This document shows positions 8,690 through 18,518 of a DNA stretch of 64,000 bases, in pieces. A program made the translations under genes and the position numbers. This DNA is from Fundidesulfovibrio magnetotacticus (lineage in GTDB: Bacteria; Desulfobacterota; Desulfovibrionia; Desulfovibrionales; Desulfovibrionaceae), in contig NZ_BLTE01000007.1 in NCBI RefSeq assembly GCF_013019105.1, forward strand, positions 1 to 64,000, given 5' to 3'. The number at the start of each line of letters is the position of its first letter. Positions within the stretch are counted from its first letter, which is position 1. The notes beneath the pieces are model-generated. The model saw only the letters and a list, made by a program, of their open reading frames with translations, was not told the DNA's origin and did no database searches.

Positions 8690-11257
8690 ATGGTCTTGAA
8701 GGTGTTCGGCCTTCTGGTGGTCTGCTTATGCATCCTAACAGGATGCCAAGGTAAATCGCGCGAGGAGTTGATGCTCCAGGCACAGGAGCTCGTCCAGCAG
8801 GGCAACCCCAAGGGGGCGATGGTCATCTACAAGAACATCCTGGAGAAGAACCCCAGGAACCTCCCGGCCACCCTCGCCTTGGCTGAAGCAAACCTTCTCG
8901 CCGGCAATCCGCAGCAGGCTGAGGCCGAACTCAAGAGCGTCCTGGCCGACCCAGCCGGAAGCCGCGAGATACCCGTGGTGTTGGCCAAGATCCGCATGGC
9001 GCAAGGCAAGCCGGCAGACTCACTCGACATCCTCAATCCGCTCCTGAACGTCTCCCCGGCGTCCGCCGCGGCCCTGGAGGCGGCAGGCAACGCCTCTTTG
9101 ATGCTGGGCGACATCAAGGAGGCTCAGGGCTTCTACGTCAGCGCCCTGGCCCTTGAACCCGGACGTCCGCTCGCGCGGCTCGGCCTGGCCGAAAGCCACC
9201 TCCATAACCGGCAGCCCCAGCTGGCCCGGCAGGAGCTGGACACCCTGCTGGCCGCCGCCCCCAAGAACAAGAGCGCCCTGCTCCTGCTGGCCCAGCTCCA
9301 GGCCTTGGACAACGACGAGGACGGCGCCATCGCCACCTACGGCCTCATCGTGAATCACTTCCCCGACGATGCCCAGGCCGCCTACCGCGAGGCCTTCCTG
9401 AGGCTGGCGAGGCGAAACGACGTGGCCCGCGCCGAAGAAACCGCCGCCCGTTTGATCCAGGGCAGCCCCAAGGCGCCCGAGGGCTACAAACTCAAGGGTC
9501 TGGCCTTCCTGGCCAAGAACGAGCCCTCCCTGGCCATCGAACCTCTGCTCACGGCCCTCAAGATCCGCCCCGACATCGACACCAACCTTTTCCTCGCGCA
9601 GGCCTACACAAGCACCGGCAATCTTGAGACCGCCGTGAGCCACCTTCAGACGGCCCTGACGCGCAATCCCGACCTGGACGGACCACGCCGGATGCTGGCC
9701 TCCATCTACCTGAAGCAGAACCGCCTGGACGAGGCCATCGCCGAAACCCAAAAAATCTTCGCGGTCAAACCCTCCGACGAGGCCGGACAACGCATTCTCG
9801 CCGAAGCCCTCATCGCCAAGCGCGACCTCGACAAAGGTCTGCGGATCATCACCGGCCTTGTGGATAAGGGCGACGCCTCCTCGGCGGACTACCTGCGTAA
9901 GGGGATGATCCTGGCCATCAAGGGCCAGGACGCTGCGGCGGAAGCGGACCTGCGCAAGGCGGTGCAACTCGGGGCCGGGGTGCTGGAACCGAAGATCTAC
10001 CTGGCCGCCTTCCTTGCCAGCAAAAACCGCATGGACGAAGCCGTGGACATCCTGGGGAGCGACATGGGCGAAGGGCCGGTCGCCGCCCTGGCCTGCAACG
10101 CCATGGCCAAGCTCCGGCTGAATCAGGGAAAGCTCGATCAGGCGTCGGAACTGCTGGACAAGGCCAGGACCCTCGCCCCCTCCGTGCTCACGACCTACTA
10201 CAACCAGGCCGCCCTCGCCACCGCGGCGGGCAAGATGGATCGCGCAACCGCCGCGTTCGAGGCCGCCCTGGCCGTCAAGCCGGACGACCTGCGCGCCCTG
10301 CTGGGCGCGGCGGCCTGCCGCGAAGCCCTCGGGGACATGGCCAAGGCCCAGGAACACCTGGAGCGCGCGGCCAAAAGCAAGGACCCAAGAGCCACAATGC
10401 AACTGGCCGACTTCTTCGTCCGCCGCAAGGACATCCCCAAAGCCCTCGCCATCCTGGACACGAACCTGGACGCTTCGCCCAAGTCCATTCCCCTCTGGTT
10501 GCTCAAGGCGCGCCTCCACGCCTCGACGGGAGACGACGCTAACGCCACGAACGCCCTGAACCGCGTTGAAACCATCAACCAGCGCGTCGGGCTGCTTGAG
10601 AAGGCCAAATTCGCCATGTCCCGCAAAGACCCGGCCAAGGCCGTCCAACTCGCCGAGCGGCTCAGGGACATGAACACGAACTCGGGCGACTACGCCCTGC
10701 CTCTGGCCGAAATCCAGGAACTGGCCGGGCAGACGCCCGCAGCCAAGACCACCCTGGAGAACGCCCAGAAGACCGACCCGAAGAACCCCAGGGTCTTGAG
10801 CGCCCTGGCCAAACTTGAAGCCCGCCAGGGCAACCTGGACAAGTCCTTGGCCCTCATGGATCAGGCCATCGACGCAGGGTTTGATCCCGCCAACGGGCAT
10901 GCCCTCAAGGGCGCCATCATGCACCAGGCCGGGGACAAGGCCAAGGCCGCCAAGGAATACGAAACCGCCCTTCGCTACCAGGAGCGCCTGACGCTGGCGA
11001 TGAACAACCTGGCCATGATCTACGCCGAGGAAGGACAAAACGGCGCCAAGGCGCTCGAACTCGCGTTGCGGGCCTATTCGCAGGAGCCCGACAGCGCCTC
11101 CGTGCTGGATACCCTGGGATACGTGCTGCTGAAGAACGGCAAACCCCGTGAAGCCATCACCGCATTGCAGCGCGCCGAAACACTCGGACCCGGCAATGCG
11201 GACATCAGCAAGCACCTCACTCTGGCCCGTGAACTCGCGGGGGAAAACAACCAGTAG
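8690..11257 (+). CDS. prsT: XrtA system TPR-repeat lipoprotein PrsT
   Basis: 855 aa from the ATG at 8690 (AAAGGAG 8 nt upstream); a TTG at 8663 is in frame but less likely. A lipoprotein signal with lipobox LTGC predicts a lipidated Cys near residue 19. The rest is tandem tetratricopeptide repeats with typical spacing of Ala/Leu/Gly/Pro positions, up to near the C-terminus. Length, lipobox and repeat content match PrsT, the TPR protein that accompanies PEP-CTERM/exosortase loci and probably acts as a periplasmic scaffold for polysaccharide or protein export. It heads the core gene run. Identification rests on architecture and context. Confidence 0.85.
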   Translation: MVLKVFGLLVVCLCILTGCQGKSREELMLQAQELVQQGNPKGAMVIYKNILEKNPRNLPATLALAEANLLAGNPQQAEAELKSVLADPAGSREIPVVLAKIRMAQGKPADSLDILNPLLNVSPASAAALEAAGNASLMLGDIKEAQGFYVSALALEPGRPLARLGLAESHLHNRQPQLARQELDTLLAAAPKNKSALLLLAQLQALDNDEDGAIATYGLIVNHFPDDAQAAYREAFLRLARRNDVARAEETAARLIQGSPKAPEGYKLKGLAFLAKNEPSLAIEPLLTALKIRPDIDTNLFLAQAYTSTGNLETAVSHLQTALTRNPDLDGPRRMLASIYLKQNRLDEAIAETQKIFAVKPSDEAGQRILAEALIAKRDLDKGLRIITGLVDKGDASSADYLRKGMILAIKGQDAAAEADLRKAVQLGAGVLEPKIYLAAFLASKNRMDEAVDILGSDMGEGPVAALACNAMAKLRLNQGKLDQASELLDKARTLAPSVLTTYYNQAALATAAGKMDRATAAFEAALAVKPDDLRALLGAAACREALGDMAKAQEHLERAAKSKDPRATMQLADFFVRRKDIPKALAILDTNLDASPKSIPLWLLKARLHASTGDDANATNALNRVETINQRVGLLEKAKFAMSRKDPAKAVQLAERLRDMNTNSGDYALPLAEIQELAGQTPAAKTTLENAQKTDPKNPRVLSALAKLEARQGNLDKSLALMDQAIDAGFDPANGHALKGAIMHQAGDKAKAAKEYETALRYQERLTLAMNNLAMIYAEEGQNGAKALELALRAYSQEPDSASVLDTLGYVLLKNGKPREAITALQRAETLGPGNADISKHLTLARELAGENNQ

Positions 11258-11291
11258 TCTGACCAGCATCCCGGTTTGCCCGGGGTGGCAC

Positions 11292-12686
11292 ATGGGGCGA
11301 AACATGATGGAAGAACATGGGATTCAAAGAGGTTACGGCAAGCTTGCCCTGTCGCAATGCGCTCTCGACGTACTCGCCGCGGTCATGGCGCTGCAGATCA
11401 CCCTCCTGCTTTCCCCAATGATGGCAAAGGTGCACAACTTCTTTCTCCTGCCGGCGGACGACACGCTGCACTTCATCGTCATCGCGGCGTTTCCATCCAT
11501 CATCCTGGGGATCATCATCGCCTATGCGGCCCGCAAGAAGGGTCTGGCCATCCATCTGGTGAAGACCATGCTCTCCGTTCTTGCTTCGTTCATCATCTTC
11601 CTGGCCCTGGAGGAGGTCAACATCCCCCACCGGCTGAGCTCCGTCGAGATCACCCTCGGGGTGGCCCTGTTCGCCACGCTGAGCCTGGGCCGCGAACTCT
11701 TTTGCGCACTGAGAAGCTGGGCCTCGGACGGCACGTGCAGGGTGCTTCTGGTGGGCAACGGCCAACTTGCCTTCCAGATCGAGGAGCTGATCAGATCCAT
11801 GTCCGGCAAGTTCCAACTCGTCGGCAAGGTGCACTACCCCGGGCCGGACAACGCGGCCAAGGCCGAGGACGCCCAGGACATCTTCGAGACCGCCAAACGC
11901 CTGGACGCCAACAAGGTGGTCATCTCGCTCACGGAACGCCGGGGCGTCTTCCCTCTCCAGGAGATGCTCAACTGCAAGCTCTCGGGCATCGAGGTCCTGG
12001 ACTCCCCGTCGCTCTATGAACGTCTGACCGGCAAGCTGCTCATCGAGAACATCACCCCAAGTTGGTTCATCTTCTGCCACGGTTTTCGGGTCACGCCGGG
12101 TCTGCGTCTCGTGAAGCGCGCCATCGACATCGCGCTCTCCTCCCTGGGCTTGCTGTGCTTCGCCCCCTTCGGGTTGCTGGTGGCCCTGGCCATCAGGCTC
12201 GACTCCCCCGGCCCGGTGTTCTTTCGCCAAGTCCGCGTGGGCGAGGGCGACCAGCTCTTCAGCCTGATCAAGTTCCGCTCCATGCGCCAGGACGCGGAAA
12301 AGCTGTCCGGAGCGGTGTGGGCGCAGAAGAACGACAACCGGGTCACCCGCCTGGGCAAGTTCCTGCGCAAGTCGCGCATCGACGAAATTCCCCAGCTGAT
12401 CAACGTGCTCAGGGGCGAGATGAGCCTCGTCGGGCCGCGTCCGGAAAGGCCGGAGTTCGTGCGCACCCTCAAGGAGCGCATCCCCTACTATTCGGAACGC
12501 CACTTCGTGAAACCTGGCGTATCGGGCTGGGCCCAGGTCCGCTATCCCTACGGGGCCTCCGTGGAGGACGCCGTGGAGAAGCTTCGCTACGACCTCTACT
12601 ACATCAAGAACATCTCCATCCTGCTCGACTTCAAAATCATCCTGAAGACCGTGGCCGTGATGCTCTTCTGCCGGGGGGGGCGCTAG
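11292..12686 (+). CDS. Polyprenyl-phosphate sugar phosphotransferase (priming glycosyltransferase)
   Basis: About 464 aa from the ATG at 11292; ATGs at 11304 and 11307 are alternatives. Four to five N-terminal membrane helices (about 15-130), then a Rossmann-like domain (RVLLVGNGQLAFQ onward), then a bacterial sugar transferase domain from about 280: KRAIDIALSSLGLL helix, LIKFRSM, RKSRIDEIPQLINVLRGEM and SLVGPRPERPEF, including the conserved DE and PRP residues. This architecture transfers sugar-1-phosphate to undecaprenyl phosphate to start repeat-unit synthesis at the inner membrane. It is the member typical of PEP-CTERM-associated EPS loci and lies between prsT and the export genes. Confidence 0.9.
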   Translation: MGRNMMEEHGIQRGYGKLALSQCALDVLAAVMALQITLLLSPMMAKVHNFFLLPADDTLHFIVIAAFPSIILGIIIAYAARKKGLAIHLVKTMLSVLASFIIFLALEEVNIPHRLSSVEITLGVALFATLSLGRELFCALRSWASDGTCRVLLVGNGQLAFQIEELIRSMSGKFQLVGKVHYPGPDNAAKAEDAQDIFETAKRLDANKVVISLTERRGVFPLQEMLNCKLSGIEVLDSPSLYERLTGKLLIENITPSWFIFCHGFRVTPGLRLVKRAIDIALSSLGLLCFAPFGLLVALAIRLDSPGPVFFRQVRVGEGDQLFSLIKFRSMRQDAEKLSGAVWAQKNDNRVTRLGKFLRKSRIDEIPQLINVLRGEMSLVGPRPERPEFVRTLKERIPYYSERHFVKPGVSGWAQVRYPYGASVEDAVEKLRYDLYYIKNISILLDFKIILKTVAVMLFCRGGR

Positions 12687-12779
12687 CATGCCTGCCCCGG
12701 CCCCATCCATCGATCCCATGATCCTCGGGGCGGACTTTCCTTGCATCGTCCGCTCCGGCTTACCCGGAGGAAGCAAGGC

Positions 12780-13577
12780 GTGAAGAAATCCCTCGTGCTT
12801 TTCATCGTGCTGATCCTTGCCCAGGCGGCACTGGCCCTCGACTACGCCATCGTTGCCGGCGACAAGCTGGCCGTCACGGTGCAGGGGGAGCAGGAGCTGA
12901 GCCTCCCCGTCACCGTGCGCCCGGACGGCAAGATCACCTATCCCCACGCCGGGGATATCCAGGCCGCGGGGCTGACCCCCCTCCAACTTGCCGACAGCCT
13001 GGCGCAGCGACTCAAGACCTATGTACGCAAGCCCGTGGTCATGGTGAGCGTTGTGGAAGGCAAGAACGACAAGGTCTACGTGGTGGGAGGCGGCGTGAAA
13101 CCCACGTTCTTCGAGATTTCAACCCACAAGACCCTGCTTCAGGTGCTGGCCAGCATCGAGGATATGTCCCTGGCGGACCTGAACGAGGCTTCGCTGGTGC
13201 GCGAGAACGTGGCGGTGCTCAAGGGGTTCAGGGAACTCTATGAGGAAGGCAACATCGCCAAGAACCAGGAGCTCCAGGCTGGAGACGTGATCATACTTCC
13301 CGTGCTCAAGGACCGCTTCGTCTATGTGTCCGGCGCGGTGAACAAGCCCAAAATCCTGTCGTTCCGGGAGGGCATGACCGTTCTTGACGCCATCATGGAG
13401 GCGGAAGGCTTCACCAAGTACGCCAGTCAGAACAGCACCAAGGTGATCAGGCGCGGCGACGGCAAAGAAGTGGTTCTGAAAGTGAAGGCCAAACACCTTC
13501 TGGAGAACGGGGACTCCTCCCAGAACATTCTCCTGCGTCGCGGAGACATGGTCATCGTCGAGGAAGGCCTCTTCTAA
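12780..13577 (+). CDS. Polysaccharide export protein (Wza/SLBB type), XrtA-associated
   Basis: 265 aa from a GTG at 12780, chosen because GGAGG lies 9 nt upstream and a signal peptide follows at once (KKSLVLFIVLILAQAALA). The N-terminal polysaccharide biosynthesis/export domain has DYAIVAGDKLAVTVQGEQEL and VRPDGKITYP; SLBB-like domains follow (VYVVGGGVKPTFFE; VYVSGAVNKPKI). No lipobox Cys is seen, unlike classical Wza. It should form the periplasmic/outer-membrane channel for the secreted polymer. It lies 19 bp before the chain-length gene, as in other XrtA loci. Confidence 0.88.
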   Translation: MKKSLVLFIVLILAQAALALDYAIVAGDKLAVTVQGEQELSLPVTVRPDGKITYPHAGDIQAAGLTPLQLADSLAQRLKTYVRKPVVMVSVVEGKNDKVYVVGGGVKPTFFEISTHKTLLQVLASIEDMSLADLNEASLVRENVAVLKGFRELYEEGNIAKNQELQAGDVIILPVLKDRFVYVSGAVNKPKILSFREGMTVLDAIMEAEGFTKYASQNSTKVIRRGDGKEVVLKVKAKHLLENGDSSQNILLRRGDMVIVEEGLF

Positions 13578-13595
13578 TCCTTCCGGGAGAACAGC

Positions 13596-15089
13596 GTGTC
13601 CAACAGCCTGCACGAATACCACTATTACATCGGCCTCATCCTTGGCAGGAAGCGCCTGCTTCTTGCTGTAGCAGCCATCGTGATGACCGCCGGAGTGATC
13701 GTCGCCTACTCATTGCCGAAAACATACGAGGCCAGCAGCACCGTATTCCTGGAGCAGAACGTCATCACTGACCTGGTGAAAGGCATTGCAGTAACACCAT
13801 CTGTTGACGCAAAACTCAAGATGCTGTCCGTTGCCCTGCTCAGCCGCACCATGATGCTCAAGGTCATCACCGAGCTAAACAAGGACATGGCCTACGCCCA
13901 CGAAAGACATGTCGAAGAGTACCTGCAACAGCTCACAAGCCGCACAAAAATCTCCTTCCAGGAAAAGCAGGGCGTGTTCCGAATAACCCTTCGCGACGTA
14001 AACCCGGTGTTCGCCAAGGATTTCGTGAACACCATCACCCGCAAGTACATCGACGAGAACACCTCCTCCAAACGCGAGGAGTCCCTGGACGCCACCAAGT
14101 TCCTGGCGGAACAGATCGAGATCTTCAAACGCAGGATCGACACGGCCGAGGACGCCATCAGCCGCTACAAGAGCGAAAAGGGCTACCTGCTCTCCACGGA
14201 CGACATCTTCCTGCGCGGCGAAATCGCCACCGGGGAAAAAAAGCTGGAAGAGATCGCCATCAAGCGCGCCGAACTGGAGGCCAAGCTCCGGATCATCAAG
14301 GAGCGCGGCCCGGAGCCCGGCAAACTGGCCGAAGCCGAGGCCCACCTGTCGGACATGCTCGCGCGCTACACCGAAGAACATCCCAAGGTGGCCAGGGCCA
14401 GGGCGGAGGTTGCCCGGCTGCGCTACGGGCGGGGCGACGAAGCGGGACGCCGCAGTTCCCTGGCCGCGCAGGACGCAGTGCACATGCTGGAGATAGAGAT
14501 CGAAGCCCTCAAGAGCATGCAGGAGCACCAACAGAAGCTGCTCGCCGACAACAAGAACAACCTGCGCGAGATGCCCAGCGTGAAGGCCGAATTGGCGGAA
14601 CTGGTACGCAAGAAGGAGAACGAGAGCGTGGTCTACCAGCAACTCGTCTCCCGGTACGGCCAGTCCGAGGTCTCCAAGCAGATGGAACTGCAGGACAAGT
14701 CCATCACGTTCCGCATCCTGGATCCGGCCGTGCTCCCCCAGAACCCCGTGAGCCCCAACAGGCTGCTCATCATCCTTGCCTCCATGGGGGGCGGCATCGT
14801 CGCCGGGGCAGGCCTGATCATCCTGATGGACCTGATCCGGGGGGGGGTCAAGGGCGTTTCGGAGCTCAAGGAACTCGCCATACCTGTTCTCGCGGTGGTC
14901 CCAAACGTTCAGGATATGGAGGCGGAGCGCGTGGTCCGGCGCAAGGATCGCCTGATCATGACGCTCGCCGCCGGATATTTTGCGCTCATCCTGGTCCTGG
15001 CCGTGTCGGACACAATGCATCTAGGCGCTCGGAGCGAGGTGATCACGAATTACCTCGTCGCCTCCGTGAACAAATTCATCAGCAACTGA
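13596..15089 (+). CDS. Polysaccharide chain-length determinant (Wzz-like), XrtA-associated
   Basis: 497 aa, GTG start with GGGAG upstream. Wzz topology: N-terminal membrane helix (about 22-42), a long periplasmic region rich in coiled coil (about 150-340, many Glu/Lys/Arg heptads), a Pro-rich PQNPVSPNR motif before the second membrane helix (about 388-408) and a further hydrophobic segment near 450-470. It regulates polymer length and couples to the tyrosine kinase encoded 18 bp downstream, which here is a separate protein. Confidence 0.9.
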   Translation: MSNSLHEYHYYIGLILGRKRLLLAVAAIVMTAGVIVAYSLPKTYEASSTVFLEQNVITDLVKGIAVTPSVDAKLKMLSVALLSRTMMLKVITELNKDMAYAHERHVEEYLQQLTSRTKISFQEKQGVFRITLRDVNPVFAKDFVNTITRKYIDENTSSKREESLDATKFLAEQIEIFKRRIDTAEDAISRYKSEKGYLLSTDDIFLRGEIATGEKKLEEIAIKRAELEAKLRIIKERGPEPGKLAEAEAHLSDMLARYTEEHPKVARARAEVARLRYGRGDEAGRRSSLAAQDAVHMLEIEIEALKSMQEHQQKLLADNKNNLREMPSVKAELAELVRKKENESVVYQQLVSRYGQSEVSKQMELQDKSITFRILDPAVLPQNPVSPNRLLIILASMGGGIVAGAGLIILMDLIRGGVKGVSELKELAIPVLAVVPNVQDMEAERVVRRKDRLIMTLAAGYFALILVLAVSDTMHLGARSEVITNYLVASVNKFISN

Positions 15090-15107
15090 CGGGTCGAGGG
15101 CCACAGC

Positions 15108-15923
15108 ATGAGCAGGATCGAAGAAGCGTTGAACAAGGCGGCCCTGCGTCATCCGGGCCAGGTCGCGGCCGTCGCGCCGACGCCCCCGCCCCCGAATCCC
15201 GCGGGAGAGGCGGTGGAAATCCGTCCCGTGGAACACATGCTCTTCACCTACACCTCGCCCAACTCGCTGATCGCCGAGGAATACCGCAAGCTCAAGGAAT
15301 GCATCATCCGCGAGTCCAAACGGGAGGGCTTCAACAACGTCCTGCTGGTGACGAGCGTCAATCCCAGGGAAGGCAAGAGCGTCACCACCCTGAACCTGGC
15401 CATCAGCCTGGCCCAGGAATACGACTACACCGTCCTCGTTGTGGACGCGGACCTGAGGGCCCCCTCCTGCCACAAGTATCTGGGCATTGAAGCCACGGTG
15501 GGCCTCACGGACTGCCTGGAAGGGCGGGCCGAATGCTCCGACGTGCTTATCCGCTCAAGCGTGGGCCGCCTCGTGCTGCTTCCGGCCGGGCGCAGGGCCG
15601 AAAACCCCGTGGAGCTGCTCTCCTCCAACAGGATGCGCCAGCTCCTCCAGGAGCTCAAGCACCGCTATCCCGACCGCTTCATCCTTATCGATTCACCGCC
15701 CGCGAAGCTCTTCGCCGAGACGCGCTTCCTGGCCGGCATCGCCGACTCCACGCTGCTCGTGGTGCGTGAGGGAGGCACTTCCCTGCAAGACGTCGAGGAA
15801 ACCGTCCTGGCCCTGGACCAGAGGGTGATGGGCATCGTCTACAACGGAGCCAAGGACCTCCCCTTCCGCGACATGTCCCAACACTACTATTATTACGCCC
15901 AGTCCGACGAGGCGGCACGATGA
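15108..15923 (+). CDS. Bacterial tyrosine autokinase (CpsD/Wzc kinase domain), XrtA-associated
   Basis: 271 aa. BY-kinase P-loop fold with Walker A NPREGKSVTT (about 86-95), Walker A' LVVDADLRAPSC and Walker B ILIDSPP. The C-terminus ends in a tyrosine cluster (HYYYYAQSDEAAR), the usual autophosphorylation tail. It controls assembly by cycling between phosphorylated and free states with the chain-length protein. The stop overlaps the ATPase start (ATGA), implying coupled translation. Confidence 0.92.
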   Translation: MSRIEEALNKAALRHPGQVAAVAPTPPPPNPAGEAVEIRPVEHMLFTYTSPNSLIAEEYRKLKECIIRESKREGFNNVLLVTSVNPREGKSVTTLNLAISLAQEYDYTVLVVDADLRAPSCHKYLGIEATVGLTDCLEGRAECSDVLIRSSVGRLVLLPAGRRAENPVELLSSNRMRQLLQELKHRYPDRFILIDSPPAKLFAETRFLAGIADSTLLVVREGGTSLQDVEETVLALDQRVMGIVYNGAKDLPFRDMSQHYYYYAQSDEAAR

Positions 15924-17272
15924 ACCGTTCCCCCGGTTCTCCCGGCGGCCGCGACAGCAACGTTTACGGGGCGTTTTTCGGGTTCGACCGCAAACCCTTC
16001 GAACTGGTCCCCAATCCATCCATGCTGTTCATGAGCGCGGGGCACAAGAAGGCCTTCAACTACCTGAGCTACGGCATCCGCCAGCAAAGCGGATTCATCC
16101 TGCTCACCGGAGAAGTGGGGGCGGGAAAGACCACCCTCGTGCGGGGACTCATCAAGAGCCAGCTCTCCGACGTGGTGCTGGCCAAGGTGTTCAACACCAA
16201 GGTCCACGCCCGACAACTGCTGGAAATGATCCTGGAGGACTTCGGGGTCCATCCGGCGGGCAAGGACAAGCCGTCCCTGCTGCGCGACCTCAACGATTTC
16301 CTCATCGAGCAGTATTCCAGGGGCCGCCAGTGCGTGCTCATCGTGGACGAGGCCCAGAACCTGAACCGGGAACTGCTTGAAGAAGTCCGGCTGCTCTCGA
16401 ACCTGGAAAGCGACAGCCAGAAGCTCCTGCGCATCATCCTTGTGGGGCAGCCGGAGCTCAAACAGCTGCTCGCCTCGCCGGAACTCCTCCAACTGCGCCA
16501 GCGCATCCAGGTGAGCTGCCATATCCATCCGCTGCAACCGACCGAAGTGGGACACTACATCGGGCACAGGCTCGAAGCGGCGGGCAACAAGAACGCGGCG
16601 GACTTCAAACCGGGCTCGCTGGAGGCCATCGGGACCTACACTCGCGGCGTCCCGAGGCTTATCAACATACTCTGCGACTACCTCTTCCTGGACGCCTTCG
16701 CCAACGAGACCCGGGAGATCACCGCCGAGGCAGTCCACGAGGTGGCAAAGGACCTGGACTTCGACAACCAGTACTGGAATCACCCCACCGTCCCGCCGGC
16801 CCTGGAGGAGCCCCAGCAGCGCCAGCACGCCCACCTGGCCTCCGCCAAAATGACCTCGCTGCTCAAGAACCTCAACGGCAGGCTGCGGTCCATCGAGGAA
16901 GCGCTTCCGCGGCTGGAACAGGCCAGCCAGCCCGTGCCCCCGCCGGACATGAGCGATGTTCTGGGCAAGCTGAGCGGGCTGCAGGAAACCTTGAACTCCC
17001 GTTTGGACGAGATGTGGAACGCCGTGGGGAGGCTCTCCCGCGAGGTGCACGACATCTCGGAGCGCATGGAGCCCTCGGCCGTCTGTGCTCCACTGCCCTC
17101 CCCGGAGGACACGGCGCGGCGGGAACACGAGCGGGAGGACCTCACGCCACTCGAAGCCCCCCTGGTCCAGCCGCCACACCCCGCGGAACATCCCAGGCTC
17201 GCGCTCGACGACAACGCGCCCCGCCCCGCCAAGGGGGGCTGGATGCGCAGATTTCTTCTGAAGGCGTCATGA
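15920..17272 (+). CDS. XrtA/PEP-CTERM-associated ATPase (GspA/ExeA-like)
   Basis: 450 aa. Starts with the family signature YGAFFGFDRKPFELVPNP. AAA domain with Walker A LTGEVGAGKTTLVRG (about 54-68), Walker B CVLIVDEAQNL and sensor region ILVGQPEL. Residues 300-400 hold helical, coiled-coil-like segments, then a Pro-rich tail. This fits the ExeA-like ATPase found in exosortase EPS loci; by analogy it may help assemble or energise export through the envelope. It has no predicted membrane helix and overlaps both neighbouring genes by 4 bp. Confidence 0.9.
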   Translation: MNRSPGSPGGRDSNVYGAFFGFDRKPFELVPNPSMLFMSAGHKKAFNYLSYGIRQQSGFILLTGEVGAGKTTLVRGLIKSQLSDVVLAKVFNTKVHARQLLEMILEDFGVHPAGKDKPSLLRDLNDFLIEQYSRGRQCVLIVDEAQNLNRELLEEVRLLSNLESDSQKLLRIILVGQPELKQLLASPELLQLRQRIQVSCHIHPLQPTEVGHYIGHRLEAAGNKNAADFKPGSLEAIGTYTRGVPRLINILCDYLFLDAFANETREITAEAVHEVAKDLDFDNQYWNHPTVPPALEEPQQRQHAHLASAKMTSLLKNLNGRLRSIEEALPRLEQASQPVPPPDMSDVLGKLSGLQETLNSRLDEMWNAVGRLSREVHDISERMEPSAVCAPLPSPEDTARREHEREDLTPLEAPLVQPPHPAEHPRLALDDNAPRPAKGGWMRRFLLKAS

Positions 17273-18495
17273 AAAGCTCCTTCCCGCTCCTGCTGCTCGC
17301 CTCCTTGATGGCCTGTTCGTTCATCATGCCTCCGGATGCGCTTTGCTCCACGCTGAAGCATGAATTGAGGCTTGGCGCCGGGGAGGAATACAACAGCAAC
17401 GTCAACGAGAAGCCCAAGGCGCAGCATGACTTTTCCAGCGTCATCTCTGCTGTCGGTTCCGCCAATCTTGAGTCCACATATCTTACTGCCAGCGCCAAGA
17501 TCGACGGAACCTACAACATCTACGCCCTGGGCAATCGCGCGGACGAATTCAAGGGCACGGCCCAGGTGAAGGGGACGGGAAACATCATCAAGGAATTCCT
17601 GTTCCTGGAGGGCGAAGGCCAGTTCCAGCAGGTGTTCAGCAACCTCGCGCGCGGCGAGACCAACCCCACCGACTCCACACGCAACCAGGTAAATCAGAAC
17701 ACCGTCACGGGAAGGATCTATGTCACGCCCAGGCTGACGGACCGGCTCTCGCTGAAGGCGGGGTTCCAGTACACAGCCATCATCTACAACCAGCCGGAGC
17801 GGAACAAGCAGGGCTGCAACGTCTTCGCCCTGTCCAACTACGAGTTGACCCCCAATCTGAGCCTGATCCTCGAAGGAGACGGCGGCAGGCAGGACTCCCA
17901 GACCGGCTGGTTCGAACGCGTGGTCCTTGGCGGGGGCTTCCTCTGGACCTACAGCCAGGACGGAAGCATCCAGATCAAGGTCGGGCCCAGGTTCACGCGC
18001 TACGACCAGGGCGACTTCACCACCGACATCTACTGGGACGCCAGGCTGGTCCATTCCTTCAAGAAGCTCCAGCTTACGGCGGACACCAGTTCGAAATATG
18101 TGGAGAACCCCTCGTCGCGCTACACGTCCCGGCAGAACTCCGCAGGCGCTTCCTTGGCCTGGACGGAGGATCGCCTCACCCTCCAGGCCAAGGCCAGCTA
18201 TTCGACTCTGAGCGGGAAGGGGACCCAAAACTCCGAACAGGTCTCCCTTGGGCTCTCGGCTTCCTACGAGCTCACCCCGAGGTTGAAACTGAAGGCCTCC
18301 GGAACGCGCGAACTCAGCACGACGGACAGCGGATCCCTGACGCGCTGGTACGCCGACCTCTCGGGGACCTACGATTTGGGACACGACTTTTCCCTGGAAG
18401 GCTACTGCAAGTTCAAGTTTTCCGATTCTTCCGCCAGCAGCAGCAACAACTACACCGTGAACATCGTCGGCCTGCGCCTGAAAAAGCAATTCTGA
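17269..18495 (+). CDS. PEP-CTERM system-associated outer-membrane beta-barrel protein
   Basis: 408 aa from the ATG at 17269, overlapping the ATPase stop. The signal peptide (about 1-25, after PPDALC-ST) precedes alternating polar/hydrophobic strands rich in Tyr, Ser and Gly, ending in LRLKKQF with the terminal Phe typical of outer-membrane beta-barrels. Size, position and motifs such as EEYNSNV near the mature N-terminus fit the beta-barrel protein family of PEP-CTERM loci. It may be the outer-membrane pore for the polysaccharide. Function is inferred from context. Confidence 0.8.
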   Translation: MKSSFPLLLLASLMACSFIMPPDALCSTLKHELRLGAGEEYNSNVNEKPKAQHDFSSVISAVGSANLESTYLTASAKIDGTYNIYALGNRADEFKGTAQVKGTGNIIKEFLFLEGEGQFQQVFSNLARGETNPTDSTRNQVNQNTVTGRIYVTPRLTDRLSLKAGFQYTAIIYNQPERNKQGCNVFALSNYELTPNLSLILEGDGGRQDSQTGWFERVVLGGGFLWTYSQDGSIQIKVGPRFTRYDQGDFTTDIYWDARLVHSFKKLQLTADTSSKYVENPSSRYTSRQNSAGASLAWTEDRLTLQAKASYSTLSGKGTQNSEQVSLGLSASYELTPRLKLKASGTRELSTTDSGSLTRWYADLSGTYDLGHDFSLEGYCKFKFSDSSASSSNNYTVNIVGLRLKKQF

Positions 18496-18518
18496 CCGCC
18501 AGAGGCTGGAGTCTGCAC

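Noticed and set aside
9020-11305. Long minus-strand reading frame (761 codons) opposite prsT
   Set aside because: It mirrors the GC-rich codon pattern of prsT, has no family motif and a Gly/Val/Gln-rich composition typical of antisense shadows.
11217-12986. Minus-strand reading frame of 589 codons opposite the sugar transferase
   Set aside because: Antisense shadow; the plus-strand protein has clear catalytic motifs.
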